Shown in pieces: positions 45,058 through 55,044 of a stretch of DNA of 64,000 nt. The position numbers were made by a program, and so were the translations under genes. Location of the stretch: assembly GCA_001414345.1 (NCBI GenBank), contig LLCB01000295.1, positions 1-64,000 of the forward strand, written 5' to 3'. Position 1 is the first letter of the stretch; every line of letters begins with the position of its first letter. The DNA comes from Hymenoscyphus infarciens. Its lineage: Eukaryota; Ascomycota; Leotiomycetes; Helotiales; Helotiaceae. The notes beneath the pieces were generated by a model. That model saw nothing but the letters and a program-made list of their open reading frames with translations. It was not told where the DNA came from and did no database searches.

Positions 45058-47047
45058 ATGCCGACTCCACTAACGACTCCAACTCTTCAACACGTTCATG
45101 ATCAACAAGCACAGTCAGAAAGTCCCTTACAGAAAGGCCCTGCCGTTTACAAGCCTCGCATCCGACGTATTTTCCCCTGGTCCAAGGCTGGGTGTCTTGC
45201 ATGCCGCTCCAGACTCAAGAAATGTGACGAACAAGAACCAATATGTGACGGTTGTCTCAAGAAGAACATCGAGTGTCTAGGTATGGCCCAATCTCCAACC
45301 CAAGAAACCCCAGAATGATGACCCTGACCAACGGAACTCCTCAGAGAGTAGCGAGATACTTCCACCTCTGATTTGCAAACCCCCAAAGATGATTTGATCC
45401 CGGTCTCTGACCTGCAAGAGGTGGATATAGCCATTAAAGCCTCCCAGAATGCTAGTAATCGCTACGCAGCTTCTCTAGGATCAAGTAGTCTTAGACTCTT
45501 CGGCACTCTTTCACAGGCACCCATCTCTCTTCCCGAAGCACCGAGTAGATTCTGGTCCCAGATGTGGGGTCTGTACTACGAGAAGAATGAACGATCGACA
45601 CCTAAATCTGGTTAGCTCTTCGATGGGTATCTCTCCAAAACTGCCACTCGGCTTGGAGTCTTGCCGGATAAGACGAACAATTTAATTTACTACATCTTAC
45701 CTCTAGATTTCTCTAAGGAGCTAGTTATGAATTGTGTATTGGCACTTGCGGGAGCACACATTGGCTGTTTGGATGCAGTTGATGAAGCGGCTGCTCTAGC
45801 AACATCGAAACATTACTCGTCGATTTTATATAATCTCCAGTTTGCTTTGTGCAGTGAGCAAAAAGTAAAGGGGATGAACCCGCTTCAATTGTTGGTCACA
45901 GCGTCACTTCTTTGTAAAGTGGAGGTAGGTATCCCATTTCCCCTCGAGAACCCGGATCATGTTATTGCAAACATCTCCTCAGGTCATCTCGGGGAACTCC
46001 CAAGCTATAGTTCTGCATCACTTACGAGCATGTCGCCAATTGGTTCTTTCTTAAGTTTCTTTACTCTCCAAGTCCACCAAGCTAGAGAAGGAAGATGATC
46101 GCAACCTCTGGGGTCTTCTCGAGCATTGATAGCATGTCTCACTCTACGAGGAAGCTTGGAGGGCGAGACGATAACATTAGATCCATTTCTCGGTACGCTA
46201 TGGTCATTGACATAGTACAAAACCAGTGGTATTTTTCTTGGCTGCGGTCATGGAATCTTTGAATTCATACCTGAGATCGCACGACTTGCAAATCGAAGAC
46301 CAGCAGAAGAGACAGAGGGCTTCTTTACGTATGAGCTGGAGGAGTCTTATCGATTCTTTGCCTGAAAACCTCGTGCTTGGCTTCCTCTGGGCTCTGGACC
46401 AGAAGTAACCAGCGAGAAAGTCGCAGGGGCTCTCATTTTCCAACACGCTTTGCTGATTTATCTGCCCTCTATCTTCTGCCCTTCACCCCTTGGGAGCGCC
46501 GCCCTTCTTTCAGTGGTAGACCTACGAGTTGAGGTAGGCCTCCCTTTGTTACTTTCGATTGCGGGGACTCCGTTGGAGGGGATCATGTCTCTACGGGGAC
46601 GGATGGAGAGGCGGATTTTGGTCCAGCCTGGCGTCTGCCACCTTGCAACTTCTCAAGTTCTAAAATCAAATCGCAAAAATAAAACAAAAAATTGAGAAAA
46701 TCTATTAGATACTAATTGACTCAGATCTCGAAGCTTCTAGCTTTTCTAGTCCTGGTTGTGGTTTTATTAAAGTTTTACGACCGTGACTCTGGTACCAAAA
46801 TCCGCCTTTACATCCGTCCCTGTAGAGCATGTTATGGCCTGTCATGATGATTAGTTCGTGTGAGGAAAGACTCGCATAGTGTGTTTATCCATGCGGCATT
46901 CCAGGGTTCAAAATATAAGATGGAGAATGTCCAAAGCGCGGTGGAATTACTGAGTACAGTTTGGGGGGAGGAGAATCTAAGAGCTTTTGGGCCGAGGGGT
47001 CTTGATTTTATGATGAGGAAGATGGGGTGGAATTCATGTATGATGTA
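45058..47047 (+). pseudogene. Broken Zn2Cys6 transcription factor (fungal-specific TF domain 2 type)
   Basis: An intact binuclear zinc cluster starts the locus: CLACRSRLKKCDEQEPICDG then C-x6-C (KAGCLACRS...CDGCLKKNIEC), preceded by basic residues. The body of the Fungal_trans_2 family follows in pieces: LPEAPSRFWSQMWGLYYEKN; LPLDFSKELVMNCVLALAGA; LYNLQFALCSEQKVKGMNPL; IPEIARLANRRPAEETEGFF; GALIFQHALLIYLPSIFC; and a C-terminal LLSTVWGEEN...MRKMGWNSCM. Breaks are a TAG inside the frame after PKSG (45613), frame changes near 45310-45380 and 45940-46230, a TGA near 46360, and a small transposon at 46589-46827 within the last part. The order of pieces matches one ancestral gene, so the whole is a pseudogene, although a short protein with only the zinc cluster (86 codons, to 45318) could still be made. 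Confidence 0.8.
46589..46827. mobile_element. Small DNA transposon (MITE), 239 bp, inside the broken regulator
   Basis: The left end CTCTACGGGGACGGATG and GGCGGATTTTGG is matched on the opposite strand by CTCTACAGGGACGGATG and GGCGGATTTTGG, an inverted repeat of about 37 bp. CATGT lies outside both ends (46584-46588 and 46828-46832), a likely 5-bp target duplication. TA dinucleotides also lie just inside, so a TA-type duplication is an alternative reading. No transposase is encoded. A related solo end is at 17763-17795. Confidence 0.82.
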
Positions 47048-47345
47048 ATGGTACTGATGATGGGCCTGGTTTTCGTTTCTGTAAGTATCTGAACAGTTGA
47101 CGGGAAAAGGAATCCGTGTATATCATTTCATAGTCTCAATATATCTTGTACCTTAGATTGAGGTCTGTTGAATTCGGAAACCCCACCCAAAGGAGAAAAA
47201 TGACTAAGCCTCCCCGCAATTGGCTAAACTGAAGCCCTAGACGCTTGGCATAGTTTAATCAGTCACGTCAGTCCGACAAACATCACTACCAGCCAGCAGG
47301 TATATTTCCTCTGTGTTAAACGAGAGCAGCAAAATCCCCTCAGCC
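47048..47345. promoter_or_regulatory. 5' flank of NGG1
   Basis: About 300 bases separate the broken regulator from the NGG1 ATG and must hold the NGG1 promoter and leader. No specific element recognised. Confidence 0.4.
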
Positions 47346-49457
47346 ATGCCTCCCCCTCCAAGCCAGAAAGGTACTGGTAAGAAGGGCCGTGATGCTCGCC
47401 AGAGCCGGAGCCGTAATTCGACTCCCAACCTAATCGGCGCATCCAGCTCGGTACCCCCAGCCGAGTCTGGGGAAACGGCTCTCCTCGAGCTCTCTCGAGC
47501 ATCATTCTTTACTTCCGATAATGTGGCAGATATTTCCTCCGCCATCCCAAGCTCGAAAGATCTGGAAGCCCTGGCAGAGAAACTGCAGAAACTGGTCGCA
47601 GCCATCGAGCTTCGAGGGGCAACCTGCGATCGGGGCATGCGAATGCTGGCCAAGTTGAGAAAAGAGAGATTAGAGGAGATTGAGAGTGACCGAAGAGACG
47701 AAGAACACAAGGAAAGACTAAAGAGAGACGCAGCAGATGAGGAAGAGCGAGGCAGACACAAAGCGAACAAACTCAAGAAGAGAAAGGATATTAGCACCAG
47801 TAGGGAAGAGCGACCCTTAACCCACGGAGCACATGCTTTGGCACCTCAAGATGGATCAAACCTGGGTAAGTCTTTCCTAAGACCGACGTGATTCTGTTCC
47901 GTCTTCACTCCGCATACTTCACTCTGTATTGTTCACTTGTTTGAAATGCTGATATCTGGACTTTCAGAAGCTTCGTCGCCATTGCCGAGAGTGCGCAAGG
48001 CATCTCGCCGATTGTCCCGCGACAATGATTCGGCCAGCTCTTCGCTTTCACCCGTTGCACCGACCCCCGCTGCGACAGGTATGGATTTGGATGAAAAGGA
48101 CGAGGCGATCGACGATGATTCCAGTTCAGACGAGCATCAACCTCCTCCCGCCCCCACCATGCCTCATATGCAAACATTTGGCGACGACCCCTCCACCTTC
48201 CCCGACCCAACAGTCTACGACATACGCCCCATCACAAAAGATATGGACGAAGCAACGAAGAAGGAGATCTTCTCCGTCGCAGTATATCCCCTCTCAACCC
48301 TCGAGAATCTCATCGCAGGAGACCCGCCCGATAAAGACTTTAGCAGTGCGAAACCCGCAAATCAGGTTCAGGCGAACACATTTGCAACCTACCTCGATCC
48401 ATTCTTCCGCCCATATACCGAGGAGGATCTGGCTTTCCTACGTGAACGAGGCGACAAAGCTACTTCCCAGAATATGCCAAATGTTGGACTGATGCACTAC
48501 ACCGAGAAATGGGCCAAGGAGGACAACGGCATGATTATTGATAGCCCCCAACACGGTCGCGACAAGCTACCAGGCAACCATGCGCGGGGTAATCTTGATA
48601 ATATGGATGATGCGACTGCAGAGACGGATGCTATTTCAGCAGGTCCAATATTGTCACGACTGTTGGCCACCTTGAGACCTGAACACAGAGCTCCACCGTC
48701 CGAAGAGAGACCATCCACGAACGGCCTTACAAATGGAGAAGCCAACATCAATGGGGAGCCAAATGGTGATCTTGGTGATGCCGTCCAAGCCAATGGAGAT
48801 ACACCTGCGCCATTACCCGCCGCTACATTCATGACCGAGTCCTCTTCCGAGTCGTGGAAAAAGGCCACTCATCCCAAGCTTGACTACTCACAGGTTGATG
48901 AACGGATCAAGCAGGAGCTTCGGCATATTGGGTTACTCTCTCCTGAAGATGATCCCAACTTTGACGATCAATATGATGACGAGATCGCTGTACGCCTCCG
49001 TTCATTACAAGCCGAATTGAGACAACAGCAAGTTGAAAACGGCGCCCGTAAAGCTCGACTTCAGGAGCTCGTGAAGGAAAGGATGGCTCATCAAGAATAT
49101 ACCACAATTCTCGAGGATCTCGATGCCCAAGTTCAGCAGAATTATCTCAAACGAACACGCACTATTGGCAAGAACAAGAAGACCAAGAGACCCGGTGGAG
49201 CAGGTGGTGGTAGCCACTTTGTTGGAGGTGTCGCGAACGGAATGGCCAGACCTGGAATTGGAGATGCCGCAAAAACCATCATGGAGAGACGAAAGAAGTG
49301 GATCGAAGGTGTTGGATCTGTTTTCGATGATGAGCGGAGTACGGTCAAGGTTCCTCGAGCATCAAATCCTGGAACCTCGATATTCAAGCCGGAGGATATG
49401 GCTGAGTATATCAAGAAAGAAAGAGAGAATTGGGAGGAGTACCCGGAAGAGGAATAA
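47346..49457 (+). CDS. NGG1: SAGA/ADA complex subunit Ngg1 (Ada3)
   Basis: Exons 47346-47865 and 47968-49457 (102-bp GT-AG intron) give 670 codons (669 aa). Ngg1/Ada3 links Ada2-Gcn5 to the SAGA and ADA histone acetyltransferase complexes in the nucleus. The N-terminal third is basic, Lys/Arg/Glu-rich and helical ([20 protein letters not shown]). The acidic middle has Asp/Ser runs and [20 protein letters not shown]. The C-terminal Ada3 domain (about 468-575) has the family signature: [20 protein letters not shown], a long Glu/Gln/Arg helix ([20 protein letters not shown]) and [20 protein letters not shown]. An in-frame GTG start at 47313 was rejected in favour of the ATG. Length and domain order are normal. 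Confidence 0.94.
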
Positions 49458-50206
49458 ATTGTGCATGGATGGTTTGATTATTAGCGTTTACCCTGGTTTA
49501 CTGGGGTTGTAGGATTGAGCAGCACTGGAGTTTCCGGGGTGGGGGTCTCTAGGGCGTCATGGCAATGTGCTACGATAGATAGGATCACATTTGGTAAGAG
49601 CTGTCAATATATTGTGCTCTCCCCAACCCAGTCAGTTTCCAATTGTCTACAAATATTAACCATAATAAGTGTAGAGTAGGACCCGATGCGATGTTTGTAA
49701 ACGATGATGCTTTGAAATAATGCTCTAAGATAAAAAAGTGTTGAAATTAAGTACTGCTGCTATGTCTAGTTAGCGAAGAAGCTCTTAGGTTCGCGCGAAA
49801 TTCCTTTGCTCTGTCGCTGCTAACTACTTTGTTGGTCGCAACAATCCCGAGCTTTACTCTGCGTACACCCTTCCTCTATTGCCTCGGAGATTCTTGGACA
49901 GTTTAGAGTCTTGTGTGAGAGCATTAGAAGAGTTGCGAAATCGATTTTCTGATTCTTTTAAGCCGCCTTAGACAATAGAGTTAATTGCCCTAGGCCTTTT
50001 TTGAACACTGCTTACCAAAAGCAGGTGTACTCGGGAAAGTCTGTCTCTTTTGCATACCTGGGACGTCGTGAGCAGGAGGAGTCATGCTGTTTAGGTTTCG
50101 ATTGCTGGTTTGCCTGGGGCTTACCCTCTGCGAACTTGAGTAAAGATTCAAGACTCGCTTTGGGCTGCATCTTCGCGGAAGTAAAAACACAATGCCCAGA
50201 ACCAGT

Positions 50207-50391
50207 GTACTGAAGTTCGTACCTGCCTCCCTCGTTCGTTGTTCCAACTTTCTATGGTAATCCAAGTAAGTTATGCTAAACATTTAGAACAATTTAGCAT
50301 TATCCTAGATAGTTCAATTCTCCAAGCTATCTAGGATAATGCTTTACATTGTACTAGATAGTTAGAACAACAAGAGGTATTTACTGTCGCT
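50207..50391. repeat. MITE copy 1 (diverged)
   Basis: The left part matches copy 2 (CGTACCTGCCTCC, CGTTGTTCCAAC, AATCCAAG, ATTTAGAACA). The right end TACTGTCGCT is the near-complement of the left terminal sequence of copy 2. The interior has been replaced or rearranged into a long perfect palindrome. Confidence 0.6.
50296..50343. repeat. Perfect 17-bp palindrome with 14-base loop
   Basis: AGCATTATCCTAGATAG (50296-50312) is followed by a 14-base loop and by its exact complement CTATCTAGGATAATGCT (50327-50343). It is the core of MITE copy 1. Confidence 0.95.
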
Positions 50392-50503
50392 TTCATTGTT
50401 ACTTTGAAGAAAACCTACTTGGAAATACGGTGAAGATACGTCTTTATCATGTAGTGGCTTAGACCGATTGGCACGTCTTCTGGCTGAGGTTGTTCCATCC
50501 TAA

Positions 50504-50715
50504 AGCGGCAGTAAATACTTCACGTTCGCACCTGCCTCCTGGCTCATTGTTCCAGCTCTCTTGGTTAATTCCAAGATAATTGTCCTAACCATTTGGAACA
50601 TTTTAAAATAGTCCTGAATATTTGGGACAGTCAACCTCAATTGTCCCAAACCAACTGGGTAATAATTTAAGTTACCTTGAATGTTGGAACAATGAAAGGT
50701 TCATGTACTGCCGCT
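50504..50715. mobile_element. MITE copy 2, 212 bp
   Basis: The left end AGCGGCAGTAAATAC with downstream CATTGTTCCA is mirrored by the right end, which reads AGCGGCAGTACATG and CATTGTTCCAA on the opposite strand. The interior repeats TTTGGAACA / TTGGGACA / TTGTCCCAA motifs in both orientations. The exact target duplication is unclear. Copies or ends of the same family occur at 50207-50391 and 39898-39944. Confidence 0.75.
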
Positions 50716-50894
50716 TTTATTCTCCCTCAAGCTATCGCACTACACGCTAGTTCTTCGGATAAGATAGGGCTAGTGCTCTCTGTAAACAACCTTAAGCCGG
50801 TTGTCTCCGACCCCACAACCACTTCCTATTTTGACCATTTGCCGCCATCAACAAAGCTCTTCTCCACCAGTCCAGATACCAGGCCACCGCTACC

Positions 50895-53477
50895 ATGGCC
50901 GAGCTCAATGAGGAAGGACAATCGTCCATAGAACAAGAGATCTTCCGCCGCGCATTCAAGAGGGGAATCCCAAGGTACGAGGTCAATAAGGTCTTTGAGC
51001 GAAAGCTCAAGATCGCCGAGGGCCTCTTCCAAAACATCACGAAAAAAGCCCTTCTCCAATACGCAGAGTACTCGGTCTGGGTTCATTTCTGTAGGTTGAC
51101 CTCTTATTTATCTCGTCGCGTTCCTCGAAGCTCTATATTCGCTCCGAGTCCCATTTTCATCGAGGATTGCCATGCTAACTAATTCCGCGACCTAGTTGAA
51201 CATGAACCCTTTCCCGGAAAGATCGATCTCCCTAACGCCCCTGCTCCATCGTCCTCCCCATCCTCCGTGCCATCGGTTTTGAATGAAAAGCAGATTGTAA
51301 AGCTCTCGTCTGAAACCCGTGGCTCGGCGAGAATGGATATGTTGTTTAGTGGCAGAATAGACCACAGAAAGGCACGGGATGGCGCTCGTGATGATCATGC
51401 CTGGGTTCACGACAAGTATCGGTCCACTCATAAGGAAACCCCATTACCAGAGGGAGATTATTATCGACCAAATCGATTGTACGCCGAGACAGACAGTTAC
51501 GAAACCGCCCCTCGAGACGATCGTCACTATAACCTATACCGGGATACGCAACCGCTCATCGAGGAGCAGAGATATGCAAGGCTGAGACGTGGAGGTATGG
51601 AAAGTGGTATGTCCCCAAAAGAATTCGACCTTCTCAAATTAAACTGTCAAGAAATTGTCATGAAAACATATTCAGGAGTTGGCAAGGACCCTATCTGGTT
51701 GGAATGGAAAATCCAATCGCTGATCTGGCGCTACTTCTGTGTGTTTTTCTTTTGTGACCATAAGATATGAGCATGTACTAATAGGCTTATTGTAGCGATG
51801 TCGGTCCCCTTTCCCAGAGCCGAGCCTAGATCTACGCCCATCCCACGCAATTCCTCTGGCAATTTTCCCACGGAACGCACCACAAATGCACTTGTTTTTG
51901 AAAGAGCCAACAACATATCTCCCCAAAAGCCAGTTGGTCATAGGCGTGCTTCTTTCCTAAGATCTCCAACACCACCAGCGACCGCTCGACTAACCCGTAC
52001 GTCTGCGTTTGCCACTGGCGCCAATTCTTTCCAGGGCAAACAGCCCGTGATTTTGCCTCCTAACGACCTGGCACTTCCCAAAAAACCACCCCTTGATCTT
52101 TCCACCCAGACCGCCAAATTCCAGGAAGACTTCTTGAAGAAAAAGGTACTTGGTTTAGGTTATGAGCGTTATCAATTCTTCAGGTATCTCGAAGATGCGC
52201 GTAAGCAAGCAAATGAAGAACATGGCGCATGTAGTAAAGAAATTAAGCATTATCTTGCTAATTCTGCGGTTTGGAAAAGATTTGGTGAGTTTGTTATTCA
52301 AATCTTTTTTTCTACGGTGCTGATAAGTCGCAAGTCAACGAAGACTACCCAGCTTCTGCTCCGAATGGACATACCAAACACTGTTTGAGGCACATTGATC
52401 CTGACCAGGGTTTAAAAATGGCTCGCAAGCGCCCTTCAACTTGCCTCCCATCTGTTCATTCCTTAGATCGTTCATCGTCTCGCGATTTTAGGTCTTCAGA
52501 GTATAAGTCCCCTATTGTCAAGTCCCCCGTCAGAGCTTCAGCAAAGGCTCCCGTCAAATCATCAGCCACCTCGGAAGTATCATCGTCTCGCGTTGCGAGG
52601 TCTTCTAAATCTATGGCCCTTGTCAAGGCTCCTCTCAATCCTCCCACCAAAGCTCCACCAAAGACTCCAGCCAAAGTTCCAGCCGAGGCTTCCGTCAATT
52701 CTTCTGCCGACACAAACAGCCCCAAACCCATCGCCTCTACGGCCAGCAATTATGTCTCAGTTTCCCAACCTGTCCCAGAAAAAAACCAAACAGACTCCAA
52801 ATCTACGCACACTAAACCACCCAAAGCTTACCTAATCATTCAAGGAAAACTCCTGCCATGCAGTCTCGATGATATCAAGAACGTAAGCTTTGCTTGGCTA
52901 ACAGACGCCAGTCGTGACATCGTTGAGAGGAGTCTCGATTGCAAGTTCTACGCCATTCAAAGAACACCAGATAGTGGACTTCGCCTGAGTGCTGTTCGTG
53001 CAGAGGGGTATAGCAGCTCTATTGTTGAAGATGATGGTGCTCAATTTCTGAATAAATGGGTTTCAAAAGTGCTTGAGGGAGAACCTATACAAATGTCGAC
53101 TTATGTAAGTATCATTGCAAACTTCTGTCGTACTAAATTTGGAAATATGGGGAGCTAACTTTTAATCAACCTAGTGGACACAGTATGCATCAGAGCATGG
53201 ATTTATGGACCTTACCATGGGTACGAACTGTGGACCTCCTTCTTCGCCAGCGCCTATCAAAGCGGCCACCGGTGCCAATACCATGCCTGTCTTTTCGCGA
53301 GTCAGAGCTACAGCGGCAAGCATTCTTGGAGAGTCGGAGGATTTGGAGGATGAGTACGAAAGCGAGGTTGAGATATATTGTGGTGAGCCTTCGGTTTCTA
53401 CTTGGGGCAAGAAACGTAAGGGAGATAGCGATGGATATAGCCAGGTTGAGAAGAGGTATCGAGCAGGCAGCTTTTGA
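50895..53477 (+). CDS. Uncharacterised 766-aa protein with three related helical modules
   Basis: Exons 50895-51090, 51196-51738, 51796-52284, 52335-53104 and 53175-53477 sum to 767 codons. All introns are GT-AG (50-105 bp), and the third was placed at AAG/52335 because only that acceptor keeps the frame (RFVNEDYPASAPNGH). I do not recognise the family. Three segments of about 50-65 residues look alike: residues about 14-72 end in AEYSVWVHFLEHEPFP; 204-255 end in KIQSLIWRYFSMSVPFP; 356-420 end in LANSAVWKRFVNEDYP. Each is a helical stretch closing on W-x-x-F then a Pro. A Pro/Lys/Ser-rich linker follows (APLNPPTKAPPKTPAKVP), then a compact domain (about 575-690, AYLIIQGKLLPCSLDDIKNV ... WLTDASRDIVERSLDCKFYA) and a charged tail. 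No signal peptide or membrane helix. Confidence 0.72.
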
Positions 53478-54693
53478 ATGAGATGTACAAACGTTTGGTA
53501 AAGTTGAGGTTTGGGCATCAGAAAGTTGGCGTTTTCGAGGGAGTGTAGAAATATTTTGTAAAAAGTACTAGTGTAGGTTATGAAATCAATATTTTTTACA
53601 ATGATTTGTTTTACTAATATAGCCTTCTTAAGCCCGTGACATATCAGATTGAGAAACATTAATTTTTTTATAAATGACTTAGCGTAAATTCTACTGAACT
53701 AAACGAATTTTTCAAATTTTTAGAGAAATTATATTAAACTAAGATAAACTAGAAAAGCTAAGTATCTATATAAGCTCTATTTAATATATAATACTCTTAG
53801 AAGTTAACATATATAACTTAATATCTCTAAATACTCTTAATTAATTTATTTTAATAGCTATATTTACTAGACTTACTATATAATAGTCTAGAGTAATTAT
53901 TTAATTAGCTATTTCTATAATTATTAAATAAAGTAAGTTACTCTAAAGACGTAGAGTAAAAGAACTAACTAACTTAGATAGCGATCTTATTATTAAATAT
54001 CTTAGTTTTCTTATTATTTACTATAAATAGATAAGCTTAATTTAATAATATCTCGGTTTTTAAGAAAGTAATAAAAATTAAGAGATAATATTACTAAAAC
54101 TAGCTAGATAATAGAGAAATAGTTTAGCTATAATAGAAAGAAGACATTTACTAGATAATTTATAATTTAAACTATAGTAAATAACTCTTTTACTTCTAAA
54201 TTAATAATTAATATCTAATATATCTCTAAAATAATAGATAGTAATAGTATTACTCTAAAAAAGAAGAGGTATTCTAGTTAGAAAAAGAAGAGGTATTCTA
54301 GTTAGAAAAGAGAGATATTCTAGTTAGTAAATATTTACTAACTCTACTATATCTACCTACTTTTTAGTAAATTAAAGCTAGTATATTATAATACTAGGAA
54401 GCTACTATCGATTAGTATAGAAAGTAAATTCGTCTCTTACTTTTAGATTAAGTATATAGTATTAAGAATAAGAAGTCTTATATAAAGAAGAGATATTCGC
54501 TCTTTAAGAGTCTATTTCTCTTTAAGCGTTTAGATAAAAGAGAAGGAGGTTTAGAATATAGTCGCTTAGATAGAGAAATATAAGAGTAGTACTATATAAG
54601 AAACCGACAGTTCTATTTAAGGAAATATTAAAGGAATTAAGGCTTAGTTTCTTAAGAAGGCGCTAAAAGTAGTTAATCTAAGCGATAAAAGTA
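53478..54693. other. AT-rich RIP-like block
   Basis: Composition collapses to AT-rich repeat sequence soon after the last gene. About 54260-54325 holds three short direct copies of GGTATTCTAGTTAGAAAA-like sequence, whose inverted counterparts lie at 58570-58630 on the far side of LTR copy B. That suggests copy B sits inside or beside another repeat. No gene seen. Confidence 0.7.
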
Positions 54694-54698
54694 GTAAA

Positions 54699-55044
54699 TA
54701 TAACGGCACGAAATATATACAACTATAGAAGAGGTATATAAGAGTGCGTTTAGCAGAATGACGTATGTAAATACTAGGCTCTAATACAGAAGAAAAGGCT
54801 AAACTAGCCTTTTCTAACTCTAGAAGAGTAGGCTGCTATATATAAGAGGTTTCGAATAATACAAAAAGAGGTACGAAACCGAACAACGATATACGTCGGC
54901 TAATATAAAAGCTCGAACTCTACGAAGTACGTCTGAAAGTCTAGACGTACGTAACCTTTCTAAATTAGATAATATAAAATAACAACTACTGAAACACGGT
55001 ATATACTATGTAATATCGGCTATATAGAATAGTATACTATTATA
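54699..55044 (-). repeat. 3' LTR of copy B
   Basis: Begins TATAACGGCACGAAATATAT and ends ACTATTATA on the + strand, the complement of the family LTR. It adjoins TCCCTCTCTCTTAAAAAAGA, the RIP-altered polypurine tract. Confidence 0.88.

Larger units (their letters stand above)
49458..50894. other. Intergenic region with two MITE copies
   Basis: 3' flank of NGG1 (49.46-49.75 kb), a spacer without features to about 50.2 kb, then two tandemly placed related mobile repeats (listed separately) and the leader of the last gene. The frames at 49990-50283 and 50677-50931 belong to repeats or spacer. Confidence 0.6.

Noticed and set aside
47313..47345. Upstream in-frame GTG extension of NGG1
   Set aside because: Non-ATG start without support; the ATG at 47346 begins the expected basic N-terminus.
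35660..53477. Idea of a nitrogen or metabolite gene cluster
   Set aside because: Neighbours of urease are general transcription factors, a RING protein and pseudogenes; no biosynthetic backbone or urease accessory gene is present.
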